From: Burkholderiales bacterium
GTDB lineage: Bacteria > Pseudomonadota > Gammaproteobacteria > Burkholderiales > Casimicrobiaceae
Direction: 5' to 3'
Length of the DNA stretch: 64,000 nt
NCBI GenBank assembly: GCA_016790165.1
Contig: JAEUPL010000008.1
Span: 1 to 64,000 of the forward strand
Every line of letters starts with the position of its first letter. Position 1 is the stretch's first letter. The notes beneath the pieces were generated by a model. The model saw nothing but the letters and a program-made list of their open reading frames with translations. It was not told the origin of the DNA and made no database searches. Both the position numbers and the translations under genes were made by a program. Shown here piece after piece: positions 35,749 through 45,835 of this stretch.

Positions 35749-36783
35749 TCACGCTGTCTGGATGAAGGCCAGCAGACGGGTCGCGAGGTCGGTTTGCGCC
35801 GTCAGCCGTTCCCGCCAGCGCAGGGCGTGGCCACGCAAGGCGGGTAGCTGTTGCGCGAAGTCGGCGAAGTCGTCGGGCGTGGCCGAATGCCCCACCCACG
35901 CGTGGGCTGCGCGGCGATACGCGCGCTCGGCCTCGGGTGACAGCCCGTTGCAGTAGCGATCCAGCCAGGCGTCGAGCTTGGTCAGATGCGCGCCGTCGTC
36001 GGTCGGGTAGATGTGCCAGAGGAACGGTTTCGCCGCCCACTGCGCACGCACAAACGAGTCCTCGCCGCGCACCAACAACACGTCGAATCCGGCGAGCAGG
36101 GCATCAAAATCGGGCTGCGCGACGACGGTCGCGCTCGGCCATTCGGCACGACGGTCAAGCAACGGCGCAGCCACGCCGACCTCAACGCGCGGCGACACCA
36201 GCGCGAGCGCGTCGGCCACCGCACGTGCTGGTGCCTGGGGGTAGGTGAAGGCAAACAGGCGCAATCCCGTCCCCGGTGGCGTTGAGCCCGCATCGTGAGG
36301 CACGGCTGCGGGCACGGACTGCTCGCGGATTAGCCCACCGGTGCGCTCGGTGAACCCCGGGCAGAAGAAGTATTTGGTCAACGGCAATCGGGGATGTGGC
36401 GAGGGCCGACCATGGACATCCTCCACCCACGGCTCGGCGCTCAGGTATTCGAGGTTAAGCCAGACGGGTCGCGGCACGCGCGCGGCCATCGCCCGAACGT
36501 AGGCGTCGGGGGGATCGCAAGCGAAGCCTTCGATGACGACATCGGCCGGGGCGAGCGACGCTGCGGCGGCCCATGGCACCACGGCGACGCCGAGCAGGGA
36601 CTGCCGGGCATCGCCATCCGTCCGGATCTCGGGCGCGAGGTAGCGAAATGCGTGCAGGTCATCGACGATCAATCGCACGACGCACGCGTGCTCGGCCGCC
36701 AGCTGCCGGGCGAGACGCCAACAGACGCCGATGTCGCCGTAGTTGTCGATGACGCGGCAAAACAGATCAATCGAATGCGCCAT
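35749..36783 (-). CDS. earP: EF-P arginine-32 rhamnosyltransferase EarP
   Basis: A 344-residue GT-B glycosyltransferase (DUF2331) that attaches rhamnose from dTDP-L-rhamnose to EF-P Arg32. The N terminus MAHSIDLFCRVIDNYGDIG holds Asp13 and Asp17, the positions known to be essential in characterised EarP. C-terminal nucleotide-sugar contacts include LLVRGEDSFVRAQWAAKPFLW. The length is slightly below that of other members. It is followed on the same strand by efp. The ATG is only 5 bp from palindromic element E. Confidence 0.96.
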   Translation of the reverse strand: MAHSIDLFCRVIDNYGDIGVCWRLARQLAAEHACVVRLIVDDLHAFRYLAPEIRTDGDARQSLLGVAVVPWAAAASLAPADVVIEGFACDPPDAYVRAMAARVPRPVWLNLEYLSAEPWVEDVHGRPSPHPRLPLTKYFFCPGFTERTGGLIREQSVPAAVPHDAGSTPPGTGLRLFAFTYPQAPARAVADALALVSPRVEVGVAAPLLDRRAEWPSATVVAQPDFDALLAGFDVLLVRGEDSFVRAQWAAKPFLWHIYPTDDGAHLTKLDAWLDRYCNGLSPEAERAYRRAAHAWVGHSATPDDFADFAQQLPALRGHALRWRERLTAQTDLATRLLAFIQTA

Positions 36784-36788
36784 GCAAT

Positions 36789-36909
36789 ACAGCTTTGCGG
36801 CCTTATCGACAGCCAGACGGTCGTTTGGAAGACAAATTCCGAGAAGTCGACAACGTCAATAATTGGCCTGTGAGCACCATATAGCCGTCGTGTGCCATAA
36901 AAAGCTGTT
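36789..36909. repeat. 120-bp palindromic intergenic element, copy E
   Basis: A 121-bp element. Ends are ACAGCTTTG and AAAAAGCTGT, and GTCGAC is at 36846-36851 within 1 bp of the exact centre. An inner block GACGGTCGTT is paired with a CCGTCGTG-like block on the other arm. It fills almost the whole gap between the earP start and the tal stop. Confidence 0.78.
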
Positions 36910-36941
36910 AATGGAGCAAAGGTAACGGATGCCGACTCGCG

Positions 36942-37874
36942 CTACCCGGCAGCCGCGATGAGGGCTTCCAGCTTGCCGGCGTCGACGGCAAACGCGCGAA
37001 TGCCCTCGGCGAGTTTCTCGGTGGCCATCGCGTCGTGATTGAGCGCATAGCGGAACGCGGGCTCGGAGGTGTCAAGCTTGACGGGCGCGACGGCGGCCGC
37101 GCCGGGGACGAGCTTGCGTTCGACCGGTTCGTTCATTCCCTGCAGTTGATTCAGCAAATCCGGTGAGATGGTCAGGAGATCGCAGCCTGCAAGCGCGAGA
37201 ATTTCGCCGACGTTGCGAAAGCTGGCGCCCATCACTTCGGTCGGGTAGCCGTAGTGCTTGTAGTACGCGTAGATGAAGCGCACCGACTGCACGCCGGGGT
37301 CTTCTTCGGCGGTGAAATCGCGTCCGTCGCGCTTCTTGTACCAGTCGAGAATGCGGCCCACGAAGGGCGAGATCAACGTGATGCCGCCCTCGGCGCAGGC
37401 TGCGGCCTGAATCGGGCTGAAAAGCAGAGTCAGGTTGCAGTGGATGCCTTCCTTTTCGAGCACGGTCGCCGCCTGAATGCCTTCCCACGTGGCGGCGATC
37501 TTGATCAGCACGCGCTCGCGGCCAATCCCGGCGGCTGCGTAGAGCGCGATCAGCTCACGCGCCTTGGCGACGGTGGCCTGCGTGTCAAAAGAAAGCCGCG
37601 CGTCCACTTCGGTCGACACCCGGCCCGGCACGATCTTGAGGATCTCGAGGCCGAAGCGAATCAGCACCTGATCGACGATGGCGTCGACCGGTTTGCCCTT
37701 GTGCGCCGCGACCGTCTCGCTGAACAGCGGCTTGTACGCATCCTGTTGCACTGCCTTGAGAATCAGCGACGGGTTGGTCGTCGCGTCTCGCGGCGTGTAG
37801 GCGCGCATGGCGTTGAAGTCGCCCGTATCGGCAACGACGGTGGTGTAGCGCTTCAGTTGGTCCAGAGTGTTCAT
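36942..37874 (-). CDS. tal: Transaldolase
   Basis: A 310-residue TalB-type enzyme of the pentose phosphate pathway. It transfers dihydroxyacetone between sedoheptulose-7-phosphate and glyceraldehyde-3-phosphate. The Schiff-base lysine lies in [12 protein letters not shown], and TNPSLILKA and [11 protein letters not shown] are family blocks. It diverges from zwf, so tal and zwf share a 127-bp regulatory region containing a HexR-like palindrome. Confidence 0.96.
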   Translation of the reverse strand: MNTLDQLKRYTTVVADTGDFNAMRAYTPRDATTNPSLILKAVQQDAYKPLFSETVAAHKGKPVDAIVDQVLIRFGLEILKIVPGRVSTEVDARLSFDTQATVAKARELIALYAAAGIGRERVLIKIAATWEGIQAATVLEKEGIHCNLTLLFSPIQAAACAEGGITLISPFVGRILDWYKKRDGRDFTAEEDPGVQSVRFIYAYYKHYGYPTEVMGASFRNVGEILALAGCDLLTISPDLLNQLQGMNEPVERKLVPGAAAVAPVKLDTSEPAFRYALNHDAMATEKLAEGIRAFAVDAGKLEALIAAAG

Positions 37875-37965
37875 CGAGTCAGCGTGGAGCGGGCAAACAG
37901 GGTAGACGGCAATTTTCGCAGGTTGCGACTGGTGCGCCCTGCGGCAGGCGGCATGTAATTCGTGT

Positions 37966-37982
37966 TTGTTGTTTTACTACAA
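37966..37982. promoter_or_regulatory. Candidate HexR operator between tal and zwf
   Basis: The 17-mer TTGTTGTTTTACTACAA differs at one position from the HexR consensus TTGTARTWWWAYTACAA (from published HexR regulons). It lies 19 bp before the zwf ATG and 91 bp before tal, and hexR itself is the next gene after zwf. Confidence 0.7.
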
Positions 37983-38001
37983 GCGTGCTAATGTCTGCGC
38001 C

Positions 38002-39459
<1,458 letters not shown>

Positions 39460-39518
39460 AACGCGGCGTTCGCGCGCACTTGGGTTAATTTTTCAGATGG
39501 GGCAACGAGGAGCAGACC

Positions 39519-40463
39519 ATGACCGCACTACGCATCGCAAAGAACGAGGCGAGCAACGACGACGCGAAACCAGACGCACTGGTATCCCGGATCACCGCCG
39601 TGCGCCTGAGCCTGCGGCCCAGTGAGCAGCGCGTCGCGAGCTACGTGCTCGGGCAACCCAATCGTGTGGCGCATATGGCGATTGCCGAGCTCGCTGAAGC
39701 TGTTGGTGTGACCGACCCGACCATTGCCCGCTTTTGTCAGGCGCTCGGCTTTACCGGCTACAAAGCGTTCAAGGTGGCGCTGGCGAAGAGCCTCGCAACC
39801 GGCGTGCCGTACGTGCATACTGATGTTTCCGCTGCTGACTCGCCTGCCGACGTGGTGGCCAAAGTGTTCGATCGCTCGATCGCCACGTTGATCGCGATGC
39901 GCAATCAAGTGGATCCGAAACTCTTCGAGCGGGCCGCCGACGCGATCGTGCAGGCACGCAAAGTCGAGTTTTACGGCGTCGGCAACTCTGGCGTTGTCGC
40001 GATGGATGCGCAGCACAAATTTTTTCTGCTGGGCATGCACACTGTGGCGTACAACGATCCCCACTGGCAAGTGCAGTCCGCCGCCTTGCTGACTCCCGAG
40101 GACGTCGTGGTAGCGATCTCGCGGACGGGCCGCACGCGCGACATGATTCAGACCTGCGAACTCGCGCAGCGCGCGGGTGCGACGGTGATCGCGGTGACCG
40201 AGCGCGCCTCCCAGCTTGCCAAGCTCGCTGACATCGCGCTGGCGGTCGATGTGGAGGAGGATCCGGATGTCTACTCGCCGATGGTCGGGCGCTTGGCTCA
40301 ACTGACGCTGGTCGATGCGCTCGCCGTTGCCGTGGCGCTCAAGCGCGGGCCTGAGTTGCAGGAAACGCTGCGCAAAGCCAAGGAAACGCTGATTGCCAAA
40401 CGGGAAAAGGAAGGCGACATGCTGACGCCGCTGACGCTGGCGGCGCGCAGCCGCTGGATCTGA
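39519..40463 (+). CDS. hexR: HexR, RpiR-family repressor
   Basis: A 314-residue regulator. An N-terminal helix-turn-helix (MAIAELAEAVGVTDPTIARFCQALGFTGYK) is followed by a SIS sugar-phosphate-binding domain (VEFYGVGNSGVVAMDAQHKFF; AISRTGRTRDM). HexR senses 2-keto-3-deoxy-6-phosphogluconate and represses zwf, edd, eda and related genes. The N-terminal 30 residues are unusually long and polar. The adjacency to zwf and the upstream palindrome support the assignment over other RpiR proteins. Confidence 0.93.
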   Translation: MTALRIAKNEASNDDAKPDALVSRITAVRLSLRPSEQRVASYVLGQPNRVAHMAIAELAEAVGVTDPTIARFCQALGFTGYKAFKVALAKSLATGVPYVHTDVSAADSPADVVAKVFDRSIATLIAMRNQVDPKLFERAADAIVQARKVEFYGVGNSGVVAMDAQHKFFLLGMHTVAYNDPHWQVQSAALLTPEDVVVAISRTGRTRDMIQTCELAQRAGATVIAVTERASQLAKLADIALAVDVEEDPDVYSPMVGRLAQLTLVDALAVAVALKRGPELQETLRKAKETLIAKREKEGDMLTPLTLAARSRWI

Positions 40464-40551
40464 CGCTACGGACGGTGTACCGGTTCGGCGCCGGCGGGCC
40501 GGCAAAGGGGTCGAACTGCTGCTCCGGCGCCTGGCCCGCTAAACTTGCGTC

Positions 40552-41367
40552 ATGACTGAGCCCACGCCCAACGACAGCCTGCCGTCTTCCGAGCTCACGA
40601 TCCGCGAGCGACGCGCTGCGCTGAAAAGCCGCATTCGGCGGCGTGGCATCTACGTGCTGCCCAATTTGTTTACGCTGGCGGCGTTGTTCTTCGGGTTCTA
40701 CGGCATCGTCGAGGCGATGAACTTGCGCTTTGATCAAGCCGCGATATCGGTGTTTATCGCGATGGTCCTCGACAGCCTCGACGGACGCGTCGCGCGCATG
40801 ACCAACACGCAGACCGCGTTTGGCGCAGAACTTGACTCCATCGCTGACATGGTGAGCTTTGGCGCGGCACCGGCGTTGATCATCTACGAATGGGCCTTGC
40901 GCTCGCTTCCAAGCCCGCGCATTGCACTCGCCGTGGCGTTTGTCTACGCCGCCTGTGCGGCACTGCGCCTCGCCCGGTTCAACGTCCAGATCGGCGTCAT
41001 CGACAAGCGCTTTTTCAACGGTCTGCCCAGTCCTGCGGCCGCTGCCATCGTCACGAGTTTTGTGTTGATGATCGAGGATCGTGGCGGCGAGGGACGGGAG
41101 GTCGCCTGGTACGCGCTCGCGGTGACATTGGTGTCCGGTATCTCCATGGTCACGACCGCCAAATTCTTCAGCTTCAAGGCGATGGGGCGGCGCGCTATCT
41201 CGTTTACGGCATTCGCGCTGCTCGCCGTGGGGTTCGGTTTTGTTTTGCTCGATCCGCCCACGGTTGCGTTCGCAGTGTTCATCGCCTACCTCGCGTCTGG
41301 CTATTTGGTCTGGCTCTGGCGTGCGCTGCGCAAGGCGCCGGTGGCCTCTGCCACCGCCGAGCCCTGA
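40552..41367 (+). CDS. pssA: CDP-diacylglycerol-serine O-phosphatidyltransferase
   Basis: A 271-residue membrane enzyme that makes phosphatidylserine, the precursor of phosphatidylethanolamine. It has the CDP-alcohol phosphotransferase motif DSLDGRVARM...GAELDSIADMVSFG with all the metal-binding aspartates. About eight hydrophobic helices are visible. It is the membrane-type (Bacillus-like) PssA common in betaproteobacteria, where it is often found near leuA, as here. Confidence 0.95.
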   Translation: MTEPTPNDSLPSSELTIRERRAALKSRIRRRGIYVLPNLFTLAALFFGFYGIVEAMNLRFDQAAISVFIAMVLDSLDGRVARMTNTQTAFGAELDSIADMVSFGAAPALIIYEWALRSLPSPRIALAVAFVYAACAALRLARFNVQIGVIDKRFFNGLPSPAAAAIVTSFVLMIEDRGGEGREVAWYALAVTLVSGISMVTTAKFFSFKAMGRRAISFTAFALLAVGFGFVLLDPPTVAFAVFIAYLASGYLVWLWRALRKAPVASATAEP

Positions 41368-41400
41368 TATTTCGTGGTTTACTGAGCCGAGGTTGTTGCA

Positions 41401-42522
41401 ATGAGGGGAGTGGCGTTGAGTCTGCTGAAGACCTTGCCGGTCGCGGTGTTGGCGGCATCGGGGACTTTCGCGGCGGCGAATCCCATGGGCGCAACGGAGG
41501 GCGACGCCGCCCCCGCTGTCGTCGTCGCGCCGTTTGCGCCAGCGGATTCGGAGCGAGGCGCAACAGCATTGGCGCCGACCCTTGCGTCGGAGGCAGCTAC
41601 TGCGGGTGAGCTGCTGCTGGCCGCGGTGGACGTGTCATCGGCGCCGCCGGGGACGGCAGCCGTTGGCGCGACGGTCGCCGATGCGACGCGGCAGTGCCAG
41701 GACCGGTTGCGTCTGCCCTGGGGACCGGTGACGCAATGCAAAACAGCGATCGTGGGGAGTGCGTTGGGCGGCGTGATGCTGGTTAGCGGGCTCCAGTGGT
41801 GGCGACGGGGATTCGGATCGAGCTTTCTGCACGCCGACGAAGGCTGGTTCCGCCGCGAAACGTATTCCGGCGGCCTCGACAAACTCGGGCACGTCTACAC
41901 GTTCTATGCCGGAACGCGCTTGCTCAATCAAAGCCTTCGTTGGGCGGGCGTCCCGAAGGGCGAGGCGTTGCTTACATCGATGGCGGTGAATTTCGGCACC
42001 GGCGCACTCATTGAGTTGGGCGACGGCTACATGCGCCGTTCTGCCTATGGTTTCAGCAAGGAGGATTTGGCCTCCAACACGGCGGGCATTTTGCTCGGGG
42101 CGTTGATCGAGACCTACCCTTCGCTGGATCGAAAATTTGCCTATCGCATGGAATTCCGGCCACGCGGCGGCCAGGGTGGGCAGAACATTCTTGATAACTA
42201 CGACAGCCAGCGTTACTACGTCGCCGCACGCCTGTCTGGGTTCATGGAAATGTCGAAATACAACCCGCTGCGCTACCTCGAGCTGGTGTTCGGCTACGGC
42301 GCTACCGGTTTCCGCCCGCGTGACGGCCAAGTCGCTGGTGTGGACTACGTGCGCCACGAGCGTCGCACGTACTATGGCGTGGCGCTCAACGTTGAGGAGG
42401 TGCTGCGCGGCACGCTGTTCGCCGGCAATGACAAACCGAGCCGGGCGCAGGCGATCAGTGAAGGTGTGCTGACCTACGTCCAGTTGCCCGGAACCGTATT
42501 CGCGAAGCATCACGCTTTCTGA
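41401..42522 (+). CDS. DUF2279 family exported protein
   Basis: A 373-residue protein with an N-terminal signal-like segment (SLLKTLPVAVLAASGTFAAA), an Ala-rich linker to about residue 100, and a DUF2279 domain: HADEGWFRRETYSGGLDKLGHVYTFY and GDGYMRRSAYGFSKEDLASNTAG. The family is annotated as periplasmic with unknown role. It is located 33 bp after pssA. The linker (about residues 25-100) is longer than in family members I recall. Confidence 0.82.
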   Translation: MRGVALSLLKTLPVAVLAASGTFAAANPMGATEGDAAPAVVVAPFAPADSERGATALAPTLASEAATAGELLLAAVDVSSAPPGTAAVGATVADATRQCQDRLRLPWGPVTQCKTAIVGSALGGVMLVSGLQWWRRGFGSSFLHADEGWFRRETYSGGLDKLGHVYTFYAGTRLLNQSLRWAGVPKGEALLTSMAVNFGTGALIELGDGYMRRSAYGFSKEDLASNTAGILLGALIETYPSLDRKFAYRMEFRPRGGQGGQNILDNYDSQRYYVAARLSGFMEMSKYNPLRYLELVFGYGATGFRPRDGQVAGVDYVRHERRTYYGVALNVEEVLRGTLFAGNDKPSRAQAISEGVLTYVQLPGTVFAKHHAF

Positions 42523-42623
42523 CACGACGTCGACGTTTTCATAACGGCCAGGCGCCTGGCACGTAAATTCCGCGCTCTGCCGTTTTGACGTTTGCGCGTC
42601 TCCCTGGTGCGCAGGCCGCTGCG

Positions 42624-42652
42624 TTGACGGCGGGCGGGCCGCCCGCTATACT
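42624..42652 (+). promoter_or_regulatory. Sigma-70 promoter of the leuA leader
   Basis: TTGACG at 42624-42629 and TATACT at 42647-42652 with the optimal 17-bp spacer. The expected start site falls at about 42659, which is the A of the leader-peptide ATG, so the leader would be translated from a leaderless mRNA. The spacer is a GC-rich palindrome-like stretch. Confidence 0.8.
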
Positions 42653-42658
42653 GCACGG

Positions 42659-42766
42659 ATGCACTTGCATATCCAGCCCACCGCCACGTTCGCGATTCCG
42701 AGCCTGTTGAGCTCGCTGCGTCTGCTCGGCCTGGCGCTGCTGCTGCGCTCGCGCGCAGACAAATAA
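42659..42766 (+). CDS. leuL: Leucine-rich leader peptide upstream of leuA
   Basis: A 35-codon reading frame, ATG to TAA. It contains ten leucine codons, nine of them within codons 16-29 (mostly CTG). Leader peptides with runs of the codon for the operon's end product are the sensing part of ribosome-mediated attenuation. Stalling on leucine codons when leucyl-tRNA is scarce would change folding of the RNA between here and leuA (42861). The symbol is by analogy with enteric leuL. It is too short to show domains; the evidence is composition, promoter placement and position. Confidence 0.72.
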   Translation: MHLHIQPTATFAIPSLLSSLRLLGLALLLRSRADK

Positions 42767-42788
42767 CCCCCACCCCCTTCCGCCGCGT

Positions 42789-42840
42789 CACACCTAATCC
42801 CTGAAATGGGCGGTGTGGCCGCATTCCAGCATCTTATTTT
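42789..42840 (+). promoter_or_regulatory. Attenuator-like hairpin before leuA
   Basis: CACACC (42789-42794) pairs with GGTGTG (42812-42817), and the stem can be extended outward by the flanking GCG and CCGC with one bulge. A TTATTTT tract follows at 42834-42840, about 17 nt after the core stem. This spacing is loose for a terminator, so it may be only one of the competing structures. Confidence 0.4.
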
Positions 42841-42860
42841 CTGACTCGTCGAGGCACCTC

Positions 42861-44573
42861 ATGCCGATGTTGAAGCAACCCAACCAAAAGTACGCCGCGT
42901 TTAAACCCGTCGCTTTGCCCGACCGCACGTGGCCCAACAAAACCATCACCAAGCCGCCCGTGTGGCTCGCGACGGATCTTCGTGATGGCAATCAGGCGCT
43001 CATTGAGCCGATGGACGTGGAGCGCAAGAAGAAGATGTTCGCGCTGAACGTCGCTGTCGGTATCAAGGAGATCGAAGTTGGATTTCCATCGGCCTCACAG
43101 ACTGATTTCGACTTCGTTCGCCACTTGATTGAAGGCAACAAGATTCCCGATGACGTCTGGATTCAGGTGCTCTCGCCCTCGCGCGAGCAGTTCATCGAGC
43201 GCACGTTCGAGTCGCTCAAGGGCGCGAAGCGCGCGATCTTTCATCTCTACCATGCCGTCGCACCCGTGATGCGCAATGTCGTGTTCGGTATGAGCCAGGA
43301 TCAAATCGTGAACGAGCTCACGATTCCGCACGTCAAACAGGTACGTGAACTCATGAAGAAGTATCCCGAGACTGAGTGGCGCTTCGAGTTCTCGCCGGAG
43401 ATGTTCTCGAACACGGAGCTTGAGTTTTCCAAGCGCGTCGTCGACACGGTGGTCGACGTTTACGGCGCAACGCCGCAAAACAAAGTCATCATCAACTTGC
43501 CGACGACGGTTGAGAACGCCACGCCCAACTGCTACGCCGATCAAATCGAATGGATGCATCGAAACGTCGCCAAGCGCGACTGCATCCTGATCTCGCTGCA
43601 TCCGCACAATGACCGTGGCACCGGCACCGCCGCCGCCGAGCTCGCGCTCATGGCGGGCGCGGATCGCGTGGAGGGCTGCTTGTTCGGCAGCGGCGAACGC
43701 ACGGGTAACGTCGACATCGTGAACCTCGCGCTCAATATGTACTCGCAAGGGGTGCATCCGAATCTGGATTTCAGCGACATTGATGAAGTCAAGAAGACGG
43801 TCGAATATTGCAATCAGTTGCCTGTCCCCGCGCGTCACCCGTATGCGGGCGATCTCGTCTACACCAGCTTCTCCGGGTCGCATCAGGATGCCATCAAAAA
43901 GGCGTTCGCCGCGCGCGAAACCAACAACACGCAGCTTTGGGATATGCCCTATTTGCCGATCGACCCGATGGACGTGGGCCGCAGCTACGAAGCGATCATT
44001 CGCGTGAACTCGCAATCGGGCAAAGGCGGCATCAGCTACCTTCTGCAAAACGAGTACGGCGTCGACCTGCCGCGTCGCATGCAGATTGAATTCTCGCAAG
44101 TCGTACAGCGCGTGATGGATGACACCGGCAAAGAGATGACCGCCGACGACATCTGGAACATTTTCGACAGCGAGTACATCAGCGGCGGCGCACCGTACAA
44201 GTACGTTGCACACAAGCTTGCCGAGGACTCGTCGAAACCGGAGGCGGTCGAAGTGCATGCCGAGGTGGTGATTGACGGTGACACGCATCGCGCGAGAGGG
44301 GTTGGCAACGGACCGATTGACGCGTTCGTCGCTGCCATCGCCAGTGAGTTGCACGCGCCCGTGAAAGTCATGGACTATCACGAGCACGCCATCGGTCAGG
44401 GCGCAAACGCCACGGCTATCACCTACATCGAAATGCGCGTCGGCGACGGCCCGTCGCTGCACGGTGTGGGTATGGACAGCAATATCGTCACTGCGTCGTT
44501 CAAAGCCATCCTGAGTGGCCTCAATCGCGATGCAAAACGTGTCAAGGCGGGCGTTGCGGTCACCGCAAAGTAA
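42861..44573 (+). CDS. leuA: 2-isopropylmalate synthase
   Basis: A 570-residue enzyme condensing acetyl-CoA with 2-ketoisovalerate, the first committed step of leucine synthesis. It is the longer LeuA type-2 form. The DRxGxQ-like [18 protein letters not shown] region and [33 protein letters not shown] with the metal histidines are visible, and the C-terminal regulatory domain for leucine feedback is present. The start [21 protein letters not shown] at 42861 matches the family; the 16 upstream codons belong to the leader RNA. A 541-residue antisense frame (43095-44720) is a shadow. Confidence 0.96.
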   Translation: MPMLKQPNQKYAAFKPVALPDRTWPNKTITKPPVWLATDLRDGNQALIEPMDVERKKKMFALNVAVGIKEIEVGFPSASQTDFDFVRHLIEGNKIPDDVWIQVLSPSREQFIERTFESLKGAKRAIFHLYHAVAPVMRNVVFGMSQDQIVNELTIPHVKQVRELMKKYPETEWRFEFSPEMFSNTELEFSKRVVDTVVDVYGATPQNKVIINLPTTVENATPNCYADQIEWMHRNVAKRDCILISLHPHNDRGTGTAAAELALMAGADRVEGCLFGSGERTGNVDIVNLALNMYSQGVHPNLDFSDIDEVKKTVEYCNQLPVPARHPYAGDLVYTSFSGSHQDAIKKAFAARETNNTQLWDMPYLPIDPMDVGRSYEAIIRVNSQSGKGGISYLLQNEYGVDLPRRMQIEFSQVVQRVMDDTGKEMTADDIWNIFDSEYISGGAPYKYVAHKLAEDSSKPEAVEVHAEVVIDGDTHRARGVGNGPIDAFVAAIASELHAPVKVMDYHEHAIGQGANATAITYIEMRVGDGPSLHGVGMDSNIVTASFKAILSGLNRDAKRVKAGVAVTAK

Positions 44574-44582
44574 GCACACGAC

Positions 44583-44604
44583 CGTGCGCGCCGAGGCGCG
44601 CACG
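44583..44604. terminator. Hairpin after leuA
   Basis: A perfect 10-bp inverted repeat CGTGCGCGCC / GGCGCGCACG separated by 2 nt, 9 bp after the leuA stop. There is no T-run, so it may stabilise the 3' end or work with Rho rather than act as an intrinsic terminator. Confidence 0.5.
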
Positions 44605-44617
44605 TAGAAACAAAGCG

Positions 44618-45169
44618 ATGCAAATTCACTATCGGCGCGCGACCGAAGGGGACGCGCTAGCGGTCGCGCGGGTGCATTGCGACAGTTGGCGAAGCACGTA
44701 TCCGGGGCTCGTCGCGGCACACGTGATCGACGCGTGGACCGACGTCGAACGGCGTTACGTGGGTTGGTCGCGCATCATCGCCGAGCGCCCCGAAACGCTT
44801 TGGCTGGCCGTGACGAATAACGAGGTGGTGGGTTTTGCTGACGGCGGCGCGGCGCGCGACCGAAACGACGGTTTCGCCGGGCAGTTGTACAGCATCTATC
44901 TGATTGCCGAGGCGCAACGGCGCGGTATCGGCGAGGGACTCGTTGCTCTCGTATTCGACGACCTGAACCGCGCAGGGCTCCGCAGCGCCCGCGTGGAAGT
45001 GCTCAAAGGCAATCAGCCCGCCATCTGTTTCTACAAAAAGCTCGGTGCTAGCTTGGTTCGGGAAGCGCCGCACGACATCACGGGCGAACCCATGACCGAA
45101 CTCGTCTATGGATGGCGGTCACTACCTTCGCTGGGCGATCTGCGGGGCGCGAAAAGTCTGGCCGCGTAG
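44618..45169 (+). CDS. GNAT family N-acetyltransferase
   Basis: A 183-residue single GNAT domain. YSIYLIAEAQRRGIGEGLVALV is the acetyl-CoA-binding motif A, and CFYKKLGASL the end of the fold. The N-terminal YRRATEGDALAVARVHCDSWRSTYPG resembles the common RimI/YitH-type acetyltransferases. The substrate is unknown. It lies 44 bp after leuA. Confidence 0.88.
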   Translation: MQIHYRRATEGDALAVARVHCDSWRSTYPGLVAAHVIDAWTDVERRYVGWSRIIAERPETLWLAVTNNEVVGFADGGAARDRNDGFAGQLYSIYLIAEAQRRGIGEGLVALVFDDLNRAGLRSARVEVLKGNQPAICFYKKLGASLVREAPHDITGEPMTELVYGWRSLPSLGDLRGAKSLAA

Positions 45170-45263
45170 CGTTGTGGGCCCTGCTTCGGCGGCGCTGGGT
45201 TTTAGCGGTGTGACACGTCGTTGCGTTGCTCGACCTGTATCGCGACGCATTCGACCCGGCGGG

Positions 45264-45704
45264 TCACTCGCCCCAGACCGCCCGGCGTGCCAGCTCGACG
45301 AAACGTTCCTGATCGGCGTCGTTCAGCGGCCGCAGGATGTCCTGTTGCAGGTCCTTCACGACCGGTTGTAGCGCCGCGCGCACGCGATCGCCTTTGGCCG
45401 TTAGCGAGAGTTTGCGGGCGCGGCGGTCCTGTTCGCTGACGACACGGCGTATCCAGCCTTTGCTCTCCAGACGCTCAATGACGCCACCAATCGTCGCTCG
45501 GTCATAGCCGATGACCTCCGCCACGAAGGCTTGATCGGTGCCGGGGTGCTCGAAGATCGCCTCCAGCGCGGCGTACTGCACCGGTGTCAGGTCAAACCCG
45601 GCGGCTTGGGTTCGCTGCGTGAAGAGCTGCGTTGACTGCTGATGCAGGCGACGGATGAGGTGCCCCGCGACGTCGAGCGTGGCGATGCCGGTTTTCTGTT
45701 GCAT
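45264..45704 (-). CDS. MarR-family regulator, MobR-like
   Basis: A 146-residue winged-helix regulator. It has AEVIGYDRATIGGVIERLESKGWIRRVVSEQDRRARKLSLTAKG, the MarR recognition helix and wing. It is transcribed away from a MobA-like monooxygenase, with the 131-bp AT-rich gap between. In Comamonas testosteroni a MarR protein, MobR, represses the divergent mobA and is released by 3-hydroxybenzoate, so a similar role is inferred. Confidence 0.85.
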   Translation of the reverse strand: MQQKTGIATLDVAGHLIRRLHQQSTQLFTQRTQAAGFDLTPVQYAALEAIFEHPGTDQAFVAEVIGYDRATIGGVIERLESKGWIRRVVSEQDRRARKLSLTAKGDRVRAALQPVVKDLQQDILRPLNDADQERFVELARRAVWGE

Positions 45705-45756
45705 TCTGTTCGTTCAGGGCGTCGGTTACATCGAAGTAGTAATCATACATACCATA

Positions 45757-45786
45757 TTGACAGCAATTAGTAAGTACAGTTATTAT
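45757..45786 (+). promoter_or_regulatory. Promoter of the MobA-like gene
   Basis: TTGACA (45757-45762) and TATTAT (45781-45786) with an 18-bp spacer lie about 50 bp before the monooxygenase ATG, inside a markedly AT-rich stretch shared with the divergent marR. This is where a MobR-like repressor would be expected to bind. Confidence 0.65.
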
Positions 45787-45835
45787 TTCCATACGCCGCG
45801 ACGTCGGTGCCTGTCAATCGCGCTGGAGACGAGAG

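Noticed and set aside
43095-44720. A 541-residue minus-strand frame opposite leuA
   Set aside because: It is antisense to a complete leuA, shows no domain, and is typical of shadow frames in GC-rich DNA.
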